Below, piece by piece: positions 1 to 11,793 of a stretch of 64,000 nt of DNA; within the stretch, counting starts at the first letter, position 1; every line of letters starts with the position of its first letter. The position numbers were made by a program, and so were the translations under genes. Location: contig JAUXRG010000063.1 in assembly GCA_030681795.1 (NCBI GenBank), positions 116,530-180,529 of the forward strand, given 5' to 3'. Origin of the DNA: Rubrivivax sp. (GTDB lineage Bacteria; Pseudomonadota; Gammaproteobacteria; Burkholderiales; Burkholderiaceae_C). The notes beneath the pieces were generated by a model. That model searched no databases and was not told the DNA's origin. It worked only from the letters and a program-made list of their open reading frames with translations.

Positions 1-194
1 GTCGTGGCTGGGCTGCGCTGCGCAGCCGGTGGCCAAGAGCCCCGCTGCGAGCAGCAGGAGCCCTCCGAGCGGGCGGGCCCAGCGCCGGGCGATGTACCGG
101 GCCATGCGCTGGGCCATGCGCGGCCACAGGCCGCCGCGCTTCGGCAGGCGAAAGCCAGTGTGCAGCGAGCAGGGGGCAGACATCGGCAGACCCT

Positions 195-1076
195 TCAACG
201 CGTGGGCGCCAGGGGCCGCAGGAAGTCGCCCATGGCGGTCCAGTAGGCCGGCTCGGGCAGGTTGTTGTGGTCCCCGTCGTCGAATACCACCAGCTGGTGC
301 GGCCCACCCCAGGCCTGCACCAGGCGGCGCGAGTGCCCGACCGGCATGATGCGATCGCCGGCCATCGCCAAGGCGAGCAGCGGCGCCGTGATGGCTGGCG
401 CGAGCGACACCGCGTCGAAGGGGTGGCGGAACAGCCAGCGCACCGGCACCCAGGGGTAATGACCCTGGGCGACCGCGGCCAGGCTGTCGTATGGCGAAAG
501 CAGCACGACACCGGCGACCGGGCGCTGCGCCGCCAGATGCACCGCCACCCCGGCACCCAGGCTGCGACCCCAGGCCACGATGCGGCGGGCATCCACCTCG
601 GGGCGCTGGTGCGCCCAGTCGTACAGCGCCACCGCGTCGCCCAGCAGCGCCGCCTGTGAAGGTTTCCCGCCACTCAGGCCGTAGCCTCGGTAGTTGACCA
701 GCAGCAGCCCCCAGCCGGGCAGCTGCTCGCGCGCCGAGAGCAAGGCGGTGACCTCTTCGGCATTGCCGCCGAAATAGATCAGCAGCGGCGAGCGCGGCGA
801 CGCGGGCCCTCCTGAAGTTGCGGCGGCGGGCAAGAACCAGCCGTGCAAGGCGATCCCATCGGCCACCGGGATGCGCACCTCGGCGTCGGGCCAGCGCGTG
901 CGCGCCCATTCCAGCGTGCGTGGGTCCATCGGCGCGCGCAGGAACAGCAGGCGGTCCTGCAACAGGTAGAGGGTCGGATAGACGACCACGCACAGGCCCA
1001 GGGCAACCATCGCGGCAATGCGCAGCAGCGGCCACAGGAAGTGCCATGCGCTGTCCAGCGGGGCGAGCAGGTTCAC
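195..1076 (-). CDS. alpha/beta hydrolase (serine aminopeptidase-like)
   Basis: ORF with N-terminal TM segment, LLVNYRGYGLSGGKPS and GRSLGAG nucleophile elbow. Confidence 0.85.
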   Translation of the reverse strand: MNLLAPLDSAWHFLWPLLRIAAMVALGLCVVVYPTLYLLQDRLLFLRAPMDPRTLEWARTRWPDAEVRIPVADGIALHGWFLPAAATSGGPASPRSPLLIYFGGNAEEVTALLSAREQLPGWGLLLVNYRGYGLSGGKPSQAALLGDAVALYDWAHQRPEVDARRIVAWGRSLGAGVAVHLAAQRPVAGVVLLSPYDSLAAVAQGHYPWVPVRWLFRHPFDAVSLAPAITAPLLALAMAGDRIMPVGHSRRLVQAWGGPHQLVVFDDGDHNNLPEPAYWTAMGDFLRPLAPTR

Positions 1077-1146
1077 GGCCGCGCGCCCGAAGTCGGGCTC
1101 GGATGCAGGCCGGGTGGGGACGTCAACCCTGGTGTGCCCATCACGA

Positions 1147-1218
1147 TCAGCGCAGGGTGTGTTCGCCCTGGACGGCCACCGCCGGGATCTGCACGTACTC
1201 CAGAGAGGTCTCTGTCAT
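1147..1218 (-). CDS. possible 23-aa micro-ORF (MTETSLEYVQIPAVAVQGEHTLR) overlapping the ACP stop codon
   Basis: ATGA-type overlap with the end of the ACP ORF (GGC CGC GCA TGA / ATG ACA GAG); read directly from the minus strand. Confidence 0.25.
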   Translation of the reverse strand: MTETSLEYVQIPAVAVQGEHTLR

Positions 1219-1505
1219 GCGCGGCCCTTTGAAGTGGTTGGGGGCTGACCGGGCGGCGCCAGTCGGGCCTGCAGGTGGTCGAGCACATCGTTCAGCGAGA
1301 CCAGGCGCGCGTAGTCGGATTCCGGGATCTCGACGCCGAAGCGCTGCTTCAGGCCGACCATCAGGTCCAGCCAGTTCATCGAGTCCAGGTCGACCTGACG
1401 GCGCAGCGGCCGCGTGGGATCGAGGGTGTCGGGCTCGACTTCGGGCGCGATCGAGACCAGCAAGGCCATCACGGCGTCGGCGAGTGCCCGCCGATCCGGG
1501 TTCAT
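1215..1505 (-). CDS. acyl carrier protein
   Basis: Size and LDSMNWLDL phosphopantetheine attachment motif. Confidence 0.8.
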   Translation of the reverse strand: MNPDRRALADAVMALLVSIAPEVEPDTLDPTRPLRRQVDLDSMNWLDLMVGLKQRFGVEIPESDYARLVSLNDVLDHLQARLAPPGQPPTTSKGRA

Positions 1506-2725
1506 GGGGTGCCTTCTGGCGGCAGGGCTGCGCCGGCGGCGGCAGGAGAGGGAGGAGGGGGCACGTCCAGGGTCTGTGGCTGTTGCAACAGCTCGCGCAG
1601 CTCAGTCAGGAACAGGGCACCGCGATGCCCGTCCGAAGCCCGGTGGTCGGCGGCGAGCGAGGCGCACACCACGGGAAGGGCCTGCACCGTGCCGCTCACC
1701 ACCCAGGCTCGCTCGGCCAGCCTGCCGAAGCCCACCAGCGCCACCTGCGGCGGGTAGATCACACCGAAGACGGTCTCGACACCCTGGTCGCCGAGGTGGG
1801 TGATGGTGATCGTCGGGTCGCTCATCTCCGAGCTGCGCAGCGAGCCCGCGCGGGCTCGCCTGACGAGATCGGCCAGCTCGCGCATCAACACGTCCAGCGG
1901 CTTGTCGCCGACGTCATGGATCGCCGGCGCCACCAGCCCACCACCGCGCAGCGAGATCGCCACGCCGGCGTGCACGGCGGCGGCAGGCTCGAAGCGGCCC
2001 TCGCGGTACCAGCCGTTGAGCTCTGGCGTGCGCCGCAGCGCCAGCGCCACTGCCTTGAGCAGCAGCACCGCCGGCAGCACTCGTTCGGTGACGGGCAGGG
2101 CCTGGTTGCGCTGCTGCAGCCAAGCCAGCGCGCGGGCCATCGGGATGGTCTCCGACAGGTAGTAGTGCGGAATCTCGCGCTTGGAACGGCTCATCGCCGC
2201 CGCGATCGCCTTGCGCATTTCTGCGGCCCGATCGACGGCAGCGCTGGCCGCAGGTGCGCCCGCGGGTTCAGGCGTGGCGGCACGCGCCGCGGCCTCGACG
2301 TCGGCCAGCGTGACCGAGCCCAGCACGCCGCTGCCTTGCAGGCCCTCGGGGTCGATGCCGAGTTCGCGCGCACGCTGGCGGGCGGACGGCGAGACGGGCC
2401 GGCGCGGGGCGCGTGCCGGGGGCGCCGAGGGGGGCGTTGAGGGTGGCGGTGAGGGTGGCACTGAGGGGACCGGCGCAGCGGGCGCTTCGCCCGGCTCCAG
2501 CAGGGTCGCCAGCACCGTGCCGACCGGGACCTTTTCGCCCGGCTGCACCCGCAGTTCGGCGACCACGCCGTCGTGCCAGATCTCGACATCGACGGCCGCC
2601 TTGGAGGTGTCGACCACGGCCACGACCTGGCCGCGCTTGACGGTGTCGCCGGGCTGCACATGCCATTGCAGCAGGGTGCCTTCGTCCATATCGGCACCCA
2701 GAGATGGCAGCTCGAAATGGATCAC
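1502..2725 (-). CDS. 2-oxoacid dehydrogenase E2 (dihydrolipoamide acyltransferase)
   Basis: N-terminal lipoyl domain (VDTSKAAVDVE), Pro/Ala linker, peripheral subunit-binding domain, C-terminal DHRASDG active-site motif. Confidence 0.9.
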   Translation of the reverse strand: MIHFELPSLGADMDEGTLLQWHVQPGDTVKRGQVVAVVDTSKAAVDVEIWHDGVVAELRVQPGEKVPVGTVLATLLEPGEAPAAPVPSVPPSPPPSTPPSAPPARAPRRPVSPSARQRARELGIDPEGLQGSGVLGSVTLADVEAAARAATPEPAGAPAASAAVDRAAEMRKAIAAAMSRSKREIPHYYLSETIPMARALAWLQQRNQALPVTERVLPAVLLLKAVALALRRTPELNGWYREGRFEPAAAVHAGVAISLRGGGLVAPAIHDVGDKPLDVLMRELADLVRRARAGSLRSSEMSDPTITITHLGDQGVETVFGVIYPPQVALVGFGRLAERAWVVSGTVQALPVVCASLAADHRASDGHRGALFLTELRELLQQPQTLDVPPPPSPAAAGAALPPEGTP

Positions 2726-2752
2726 GGCGCGCGGCCTTTCATCTGCGGCCCT

Positions 2753-3736
2753 TCATCTGCGGCCCATCACCGCCTGCACCGCCGCGACGATCTTCGCGGG
2801 CTGTGGCAGCGCGGCCTCTTCCAGGTGGCTGGCGTAGGGGATGGGCACTTCCTCGCTGCACACGCGGGCCGGCGGCGCGTCGAGGTCGAAGAAGGCCTGC
2901 TCGCTGATGCGCGCCATGATCTCGGCGGCCAGGCTGCCCGAGCGCCAGCCCTCGTCGACGATGACCGCGCGGCGGCACTTGCGCACCGAGGCCATGATCG
3001 TGGCGTCGTCGAGCGGCCGCAGCACGCGCAGGTCGATCACTTCGGCCGAGATGCCGGCGACGGCCAGCGTCTCGGCGGCCTGCATCGCCTTGGGCAGCGA
3101 GCCGCCGTAGGTGATCAGGCTCACGTCGGCACCGGCGCGGCGCACGCTGGCGCTGCGGATGTCCACCGCGCCGCCGTCGGACAGCATGCCCTCCATGTTG
3201 TAGAGCTGGGCGTGCTCGAACAGCAGCACCGGGTCGGGGTCGGCCAGCGCCGCGGCGAGCATGCCGCGCGCATCTTCAACCGTGGCCGGCGCCACGATGC
3301 GGATGCCCGGAATGTGCGCATACCAGCCCTCGAAGCTGTGTGAATGCTGCGCCGCCACCTGGCGCCCGGCGCCGGTGGCCATGCGCACCACCAGCGGCAC
3401 CGAAAACTGCCCGCCCGACATGTGGCGCAGCAGCGCCGCGGTGTTGATGATGGGGTCCAGCGCCAGCAGGCTGAAGTTGACCGTCATGACCTCGACGATG
3501 GGCCGCATGCCGCCGAGTGCCGCGCCGATGCCGGCGCCGACGAAGCCCAGCTCCGACAGCGGGGTGTCGCGGATGCGCGCGGGCCCGAATTCGTCGAGCA
3601 GGCCCTTGCTTACGGCGTAGGTGCCTCCGTAGCGCCCCACGTCCTCGCCCATCAGGAAGACCCGGGGATCGGTCTGCAGGGCTTCGCGCAGGGCTTCGCG
3701 CAAGGCTTCGCGGTAGGTGATGCGGCGGCCCATCAT
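2753..3736 (-). CDS. pyruvate/2-oxoacid dehydrogenase E1 component, beta subunit
   Basis: [11 protein letters not shown]...[21 protein letters not shown]...; typical E1-beta. Confidence 0.92.
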   Translation of the reverse strand: MMGRRITYREALREALREALQTDPRVFLMGEDVGRYGGTYAVSKGLLDEFGPARIRDTPLSELGFVGAGIGAALGGMRPIVEVMTVNFSLLALDPIINTAALLRHMSGGQFSVPLVVRMATGAGRQVAAQHSHSFEGWYAHIPGIRIVAPATVEDARGMLAAALADPDPVLLFEHAQLYNMEGMLSDGGAVDIRSASVRRAGADVSLITYGGSLPKAMQAAETLAVAGISAEVIDLRVLRPLDDATIMASVRKCRRAVIVDEGWRSGSLAAEIMARISEQAFFDLDAPPARVCSEEVPIPYASHLEEAALPQPAKIVAAVQAVMGRR

Positions 3737-4742
3737 GCGGCTCCCTCAGGGGTGTGGACATCGCGCAGCAGGTCTTGCAGGGGCTCCCAGGTGCCGGCTT
3801 CGGCAAAGGCCACGGCGTCGTCGACCTCGGCCTGCGCCCTGGCGTCCAGGGCCAGGAACTCGTCCTCGGTGAGGCTGCCCTGCGCTTTGAGGCGGGCGGT
3901 GTAGGTGTGGATCGGCCCGCGCGTCTTCCATTCCTCGACCTCGCTCTTGTCGCGGTACAGCTCGGGGTCGAACATCGAATGGGCGCGGAAGCGGTAGGTG
4001 CGGAGTTCGATGAACCTCGGCCCGCTGCCGTCGCGCACCTGCGGCGCTGCGCGCTTGACAGCTTCAAACACGGCCACCACGTCCATGCCATCGACGGCGA
4101 GCGCCGGCATGCCGTAGGACGCTGCCTTGACGCACAGGTCGGTCTGCGATTCCGAACGCGCCAGCGCCGTGCCCATCGCGTAGAGGTTGTTCTCGCAGCA
4201 GAACAGCAGCGGCAACTGCCACAGCGCGGCCAGGTTCATGGCTTCGTGGAAGGCACCTTCGGCGATGGCCCCTTCGCCGAAGAAACAGGCGGTCAGTGCA
4301 TGGCGCCCGGAGAGCTTGTCGGCCAGCGCCAGCCCGGCCGCCAGCGGCAAGCCGCCACCGACGATGGCCAGGCCGCCGAAGAAGCGCGTGGCGCGGTCGA
4401 AGAGGTGCATCGAACCGCCTCTCCCGCGCGAGCAGCCCTCCTGCTTGCCGTACATCTCGGCCATGATCGCGTTCATGCTCACGCCGCGCAGCAACGCGTG
4501 GCCATGCTCGCGGTAGGTGGCGACGACGTTGTCCTCGGGCCCGAAGGCGCGCATCGCACCCGTGGCCACCGCTTCCTCGCCGATGTACAGGTGCAGGAAG
4601 CCGCGGATCTTCTGCTGGCCGTAGAGCTCGGCGCACTTCTCTTCCATGCGTCGCACGCGCAGCATGTCGTGCAGCAGGGCCAGCGCGAAGGGCTTGTCCC
4701 AGGGTACCGGGCCGGTGGGCGGGGGCGGTACAGCTTGTTCGT

Positions 4743-4746
<4 letters not shown>
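3733..4746 (-). CDS. pyruvate/2-oxoacid dehydrogenase E1 component, alpha subunit
   Basis: [40 protein letters not shown]; ThDP motif [20 protein letters not shown]. Confidence 0.92.
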
Positions 4747-6527
<1,781 letters not shown>

Positions 6528-6565
6528 TCCTGACCACTAGCCTAGCGGCGGGCCAGGGCCCCGCG

Positions 6566-6579
6566 TTGAGTCAGCTCAA
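6566..6579. promoter_or_regulatory. FNR/CRP-family-like box TTGAG-TCAG-CTCAA upstream of the acsA-led operon
   Basis: Perfect 5-bp inverted arms with 4-nt spacer, about 39 bp upstream of the ATG at 6527. Confidence 0.4.
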
Positions 6580-6619
6580 TGGCCGGCACTGCCCCGGCGC
6601 ACTGGCGCCGTGAACCGGT

Positions 6620-9004
6620 TCAGCTCGCCGGCTCCGATGGGCTGCCGGGCAGGCCCCAGCGCCACTCGAGGATCTCCGGCATGTCCTGGCCATGCCGCTC
6701 GATGTACTCGCGGTGCTCGATCAGCTTGTCGCGCACGGTCTGCCTGAGGTGGGCCGCCCGATAGCCCAGCGTGGGGACGCGGTCGATCACGTCGGCCACC
6801 AGGTGGAAGCGGTCGAGGTCGTTGAGCACCGCCATGTCGAAGGGCGTGGTGGTCGTGCCTTCCTCCTTGTAGCCGCGCACGTGCAGGTTGTCATGGTTGC
6901 GGCGCCGGTAGGTCAGCCGGTGGATCAGCCACGGGTAGCCGTGGTAGGCGAAGATGACCGGCTTGTCGGTGGTGAACAGGGTGTCGAAGTCGCGGTCGGA
7001 CAGCCCGTGCGGGTGTTCTTCCTTCTGCTGCAGCGTCATCAGGTCGACGACATTGATGACCCGCACCTTGAGCGCCGGCAGGTGCAGTCGCAGCAGCTCC
7101 ACGGCGGCCAGGGTTTCCAGCGTCGGCACGTCGCCGGCGCAAGCCATCACCACGTCGGGCTCGCCGCCGTGGTCGTTGCTGGCCCATTCGAAGATGCCGA
7201 TGCCGGCGGCGCAATGCTTGATCGCCGCGTCCATGTCCAGCCACTGCGGTGCCGGCTGCTTGCCGGCAACGATCACGTTCACGAGGTTGCGCGAGCGCAG
7301 GCAGCGGTCGGTCACGCACAGCAGCGTATTGGCGTCTGGCGGCAGGTAGACGCGGATGACATCGGCCTTCTTGTTCACCACATGGTCGATGAAGCCCGGG
7401 TCCTGGTGCGAAAAGCCGTTGTGGTCCTGGCGCCAGACATGCGAGGTGAGCAGATAGTTGAGCGAGGCGATGGGGCGGCGCCAGGGGATCTCGTTGCACA
7501 CCTTGAGCCACTTGGCGTGCTGGTTGAACATCGAGTCGACGATGTGGATGAAGGCCTCGTAGCAGGAGAAGAGGCCATGCCGGCCGGTGAGCAGGTAGCC
7601 TTCGAGCCAGCCCTGGCAGGTGTGCTCGGAGAGGATCTCCATCACCCGTCCGTCCACTGCCAGGCCTTCGTCCTCGGGCAGGCGCTCGGCCAGCCAGGTG
7701 CGGCCGGTGACTTCGAACAGCGCGCCCAGGCGGTTGGAGGCGGTCTCGTCCGGGCCGACGACGCGAAAGTTGCGTGCATCGAGGTTGAGCCGCATGACCT
7801 CGCGCAGGAAGCCCCCCATCACCCGGGTGGCCTCGGCGTCCACCGCGCCGGGCTGCGGCACGGCCAGGGCCGAAGCGCGGAAATCCGGCATGCGCAGATC
7901 GCGCAGCAGCAAGCCGCCGTTGGCGTGCGGGTTGGAACCCATGCGGCGCGTGCCGCGCGGCGCGAGTGCCGTGATGTGAGCGCGCGGTGCCCCCTGCTCG
8001 TCGAACAGTTCTTCGGGTCGGTAACTCTTCAGCCACGCTTCGAGCAGCCGCAGGTGCGCCGGGTTGCGGGCGGTGTCGGCGAATGGCACCTGGTGCGAGC
8101 GCCAGCTGCCCTCGGCCGGCTTGCCGTCGACTTCCTTCGGCCCGGTCCAGCCCTTGGGACTTCTCAGCACGACCATCGGCCAGCGCGGTCGCTCAGTGTG
8201 GCCCTCGCTGCGTGCCGCGCGCTGAATTGCGCGGATGTCGGCGAGGACGGCGTCCAGCGTGGCCGCCATCTGCGCGTGCATGGCCGCCGGTTCCGAGCCT
8301 TCGACAAAGTAGGGCTTGTAGCCGTAGCCAGTGAGCAGCGCTTCGAGCTCCGCATGCGGGATGCGTGCGAGCACCGTGGGGTTGGCGATCTTGTAGCCGT
8401 TGAGGTGCAGGATGGGCAGCACCGCGCCGTCGCGGGCGGGGTTGAGGAACTTGTTGGCGTGCCAGGCGGCGGCCAGCGGCCCGGTCTCGGCCTCGCCGTC
8501 GCCCACCACGCAGGCCACGATCAGCTCGGGGTTGTCGAAGGCCGCACCGAAGGCATGCGAGAGCGCATAACCCAGCTCACCGCCTTCGTGGATCGAGCCC
8601 GGGGTTTCGGCGGTGACATGGCTGCCCACCCCACCGGGAAACGAGAACTGCCGGAACAGCCGCTGCATGCCTTCGGCGTCGCGGGTGACGTTCGGATAGA
8701 ACTCGCTGTAGCTGCCCTCGAGCCAGGTGTTGGCGAACATCGCCGGCCCGCCGTGGCCGGGGCCGGCGATGTAGAGCACGTCGAGGTCGAATTCGTTGAT
8801 GACGCGGTTCAGGTGCGCGTAGATGAAGTTCAGGCCCGGCGTCGTGCCCCAGTGGCCCAGCAACCTGGGCTTGGTATGCCCGGCCTGCAGCGGCTGGCGC
8901 AGCAGCGCATTGGCGAGCAGGTAGATCTGCCCTACCGAGAGGTAATTGGCGGCGCGCCACCAGGCGTCGAGTGCTTCGAACCCCTTGTCAGGCGGCGCGT
9001 TCAT
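6620..9004 (-). CDS. xfp: phosphoketolase (xylulose-5-P/fructose-6-P)
   Basis: [61 protein letters not shown]. Confidence 0.95.
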   Translation of the reverse strand: MNAPPDKGFEALDAWWRAANYLSVGQIYLLANALLRQPLQAGHTKPRLLGHWGTTPGLNFIYAHLNRVINEFDLDVLYIAGPGHGGPAMFANTWLEGSYSEFYPNVTRDAEGMQRLFRQFSFPGGVGSHVTAETPGSIHEGGELGYALSHAFGAAFDNPELIVACVVGDGEAETGPLAAAWHANKFLNPARDGAVLPILHLNGYKIANPTVLARIPHAELEALLTGYGYKPYFVEGSEPAAMHAQMAATLDAVLADIRAIQRAARSEGHTERPRWPMVVLRSPKGWTGPKEVDGKPAEGSWRSHQVPFADTARNPAHLRLLEAWLKSYRPEELFDEQGAPRAHITALAPRGTRRMGSNPHANGGLLLRDLRMPDFRASALAVPQPGAVDAEATRVMGGFLREVMRLNLDARNFRVVGPDETASNRLGALFEVTGRTWLAERLPEDEGLAVDGRVMEILSEHTCQGWLEGYLLTGRHGLFSCYEAFIHIVDSMFNQHAKWLKVCNEIPWRRPIASLNYLLTSHVWRQDHNGFSHQDPGFIDHVVNKKADVIRVYLPPDANTLLCVTDRCLRSRNLVNVIVAGKQPAPQWLDMDAAIKHCAAGIGIFEWASNDHGGEPDVVMACAGDVPTLETLAAVELLRLHLPALKVRVINVVDLMTLQQKEEHPHGLSDRDFDTLFTTDKPVIFAYHGYPWLIHRLTYRRRNHDNLHVRGYKEEGTTTTPFDMAVLNDLDRFHLVADVIDRVPTLGYRAAHLRQTVRDKLIEHREYIERHGQDMPEILEWRWGLPGSPSEPAS

Positions 9005-9064
9005 GCTTGGACGCTGTAGACGGAGAACATCGGGTGCTTCCTTGCGTGGGCTGGGCCACGTAGC

Positions 9065-11773
9065 TTAGGCCATGCGAGGGCGCCGCAGGCGGACGAACAG
9101 CTTGCGCAGCTCCTCCACCCACAGCACCGCGCTGGCCACTGCGACCATGGGCAGCAGGTCGGCTGGCGGGATCGGCACGGTGTGGAACAGCTCGTTCAGC
9201 GGCGGCCAGTACAGCACGACGCCCTGCAGCACGATGCTCAAGGCCAGGCCGCCCAGCAGCCAGGGGTTGCGGAAAATGCCGAACCGCAGCGCCGAGCGCG
9301 TGGCCGACTGACAGTTCAGCACGTTGAACCACTGGCACATGGCGAGCACGGTGAAGGTTTCGGCGCGCACCACTTCGTAGGGCATGCCGCCGGCCTGCCG
9401 CCAGACAAACCAGCCAAAGGTGGCTGCCACAGCGATCGGCGTCAGCCAGGCGACACGCCACAGCATGGCGCTGCTGAGCAGCCGGTCGTCGCGCGGCACC
9501 GGCGGGCGACGCATCTCGTCGCCATCGGGCGGGTCCATCACCAGGTTTACGGTCAGCGTGCTCTCGGTGACGATATTGATCCACAGGATCTGCACGGCCG
9601 CCAGCGGCAGCCGGTAGCCGAGCACCAGGGCCAGCAGCAGGATCAGCACTTCATCGATCGAGGTGATGAACAGGAACAGGATCACTTTCTTCAGATTGCC
9701 GTAGACCACCCGGCCTTGCTCGACGGCGCCGACGATGGTGGCGAAGTTGTCGTCGGTGATGACGATCTTGGCGGCACTCTTGGCGACTTCGGTGCCGGTG
9801 ATGCCCATCGCCACGCCGACATCGGCGCGCGCCAGCGCTGGGGCGTCGTTGACGCCGTCACCGGTCATCGCCACCACGTCGCCGCGCGATTGCAGCGCTT
9901 CGACAATGCGCAGCTTCTGCGCCGGGTGCACGCGCGCGAAGACGGCGATGTGGTCCAGGCCTTCGAGCAGCTCGGCCTCGTTCATGCGTTCCAGCTCAGT
10001 GCCGTCCACCGCACGGTCACCGTCTCGCGCAATGCCGAGTTCGCGCGCGATGGCCAGACCGGTGAGCTTGTGGTCGCCGGTGACCATGATCGGGCGGATG
10101 CCGGCCGCGCGGCATTCCGCGACAGCCACCTTGACCTCCTCGCGCGGTGGGTCGATCTGGCCGATCAGCCCGAGCAGCGTGGCGCGGCCGGCGAGGGCAT
10201 CGAAGCCGGCGGTGGCTTCGAGCGGATCGTCCTCGACGCTGGCGACAGCGAGCACCCGCAGCGCCTGGCTGGCCATGCCTTCAGCGGCATCGCGGGCGGC
10301 GTGCAGCGCCGGCTGGCCATCGGTCACGCACAGGCGAAACACGGACTCGGGTGCGCCCTTGATGGAGACGCGGCGTGGCGCCGTCGGGCCACCGTGGCGC
10401 GTGGCCATCATCTTGGTGTCGGCGTCGAACGGCAGCTCGGCCTCGCGCGGCGACTGCTGGCGCAGTGCTGGGAGTTCGATGCCGGCCTTGCCTGCGGCGA
10501 CCAGCAGCGCTGCTTCGGTCGGGTCGCCGAGCACGGTCCACTGCGCCTTGTCGTCCTGCGGTGGCACGAGTTCGGCGTCGTTGCACAGCGCGGCGGCTTG
10601 CAACAGCGCCGTGACTTGCGCGTCGGCGACATCGACCGGCGCGCCCGCTTCACTGAGCGCGCCCTGAGGCGCGTAGCCCACCCCCGAGACGGCGATCGAC
10701 CGTCCACCGGGCAGCCAGAGTGCGCTGACCGTCATCTCGTTGCGCGTCAGCGTGCCGGTCTTGTCGCTGCAGATCACGGTGGTGGAGCCCAGCGTTTCGA
10801 CGGCCGACAGCCGGCGGATGATCGCGCCGCGCCCGGCCATGCGCTGCATGCCCACGGCGAGGGCGATCGTCATCGCCACCGGCAGGCCCTCGGGCACCAT
10901 CGAGACCATCTGGCTGATCGCCACCATCAGCACATCGGCCAGCGGCAGGCCGCGCAGCAGGCCCAGCGCCACCACGACGACGAACAGCAGCAGCGCAGCC
11001 GCCACCAGGTAGCGGCCGAACTGCGCGATGCGCAACTCCAGCGGCGTCTTCGGTTCCTGCGCGCCTTCGGTCATGCGCGCGATGCCGCCGACCTCGGTGT
11101 GCGTGCCGGTGGCCGTGACCACCGCGCGCGCCCGGCCCGCAGTGATGTAGGTGCCAGAAAACACCATGTTGCGGCGGTCGGCCAGGCCGGTGGCTTCGGG
11201 CAGGGCCGCAATGCTCTTGGACACCGGCACCGATTCACCGGTCAGCGCCGCCTCGGCCACCTGCAGTTGGGCTTCCTCGATCAGGCGCGCATCGGCGCCG
11301 ACGGCGTCGCCCGCGGCCAGCAGCAGCAGGTCGCCGGGGACCAGTTCGCGGGCGGCGACGGCCTGCTCGTGGCCGCCCCGCAGCACCCGCACCTGCAGGG
11401 CCGAGAGCCGGCGCAGCGCCGCCATCGAGGCTTCGGCGCGCCCTTCCTGGTAGGCGCCAATCAGCGCGTTCACCCCCACCACGGCGAGGATCACCGCCGC
11501 GTCGCCCCAATGGCCCATGCCCGCAGCCAGCGCCGCGGCGGCGAACAGGATGTAGATCAGCGGGCTCTTGAACTGGCGCAAGAACACCAGGAACACCGAG
11601 CGCTTGGGTGGCTCGGGCAGGGCATTCGGGCCGTGCTCGGCAGTGCGCTGCGCGACCGCCTCCGGGGTCAGGCCTGCCGATCCGTCGCAACCAAGCTGTT
11701 CGAGCGCCGCAGCGCTTTCCAGCGCGTGCCAGGGGGTGGGGATCATGGTGGGCATCATCGCGCCTTTTGGCAT
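9065..11773 (-). CDS. P-type cation-transporting ATPase (Ca2+-ATPase-like)
   Basis: CSDKTGTLTRNEM phosphorylation motif, TGES, GDGVNDAPALARADVGVAMG, 10-TM layout. Confidence 0.93.
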   Translation of the reverse strand: MPKGAMMPTMIPTPWHALESAAALEQLGCDGSAGLTPEAVAQRTAEHGPNALPEPPKRSVFLVFLRQFKSPLIYILFAAAALAAGMGHWGDAAVILAVVGVNALIGAYQEGRAEASMAALRRLSALQVRVLRGGHEQAVAARELVPGDLLLLAAGDAVGADARLIEEAQLQVAEAALTGESVPVSKSIAALPEATGLADRRNMVFSGTYITAGRARAVVTATGTHTEVGGIARMTEGAQEPKTPLELRIAQFGRYLVAAALLLFVVVVALGLLRGLPLADVLMVAISQMVSMVPEGLPVAMTIALAVGMQRMAGRGAIIRRLSAVETLGSTTVICSDKTGTLTRNEMTVSALWLPGGRSIAVSGVGYAPQGALSEAGAPVDVADAQVTALLQAAALCNDAELVPPQDDKAQWTVLGDPTEAALLVAAGKAGIELPALRQQSPREAELPFDADTKMMATRHGGPTAPRRVSIKGAPESVFRLCVTDGQPALHAARDAAEGMASQALRVLAVASVEDDPLEATAGFDALAGRATLLGLIGQIDPPREEVKVAVAECRAAGIRPIMVTGDHKLTGLAIARELGIARDGDRAVDGTELERMNEAELLEGLDHIAVFARVHPAQKLRIVEALQSRGDVVAMTGDGVNDAPALARADVGVAMGITGTEVAKSAAKIVITDDNFATIVGAVEQGRVVYGNLKKVILFLFITSIDEVLILLLALVLGYRLPLAAVQILWINIVTESTLTVNLVMDPPDGDEMRRPPVPRDDRLLSSAMLWRVAWLTPIAVAATFGWFVWRQAGGMPYEVVRAETFTVLAMCQWFNVLNCQSATRSALRFGIFRNPWLLGGLALSIVLQGVVLYWPPLNELFHTVPIPPADLLPMVAVASAVLWVEELRKLFVRLRRPRMA

Positions 11774-11793
11774 TGCCCAAGCGTCTTGCGCAC

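Noticed and set aside
818-2440. 540-aa plus-strand ORF over hydrolase/ACP/E2
   Set aside because: Spans three real minus-strand genes and has low-complexity Arg/Ala content.
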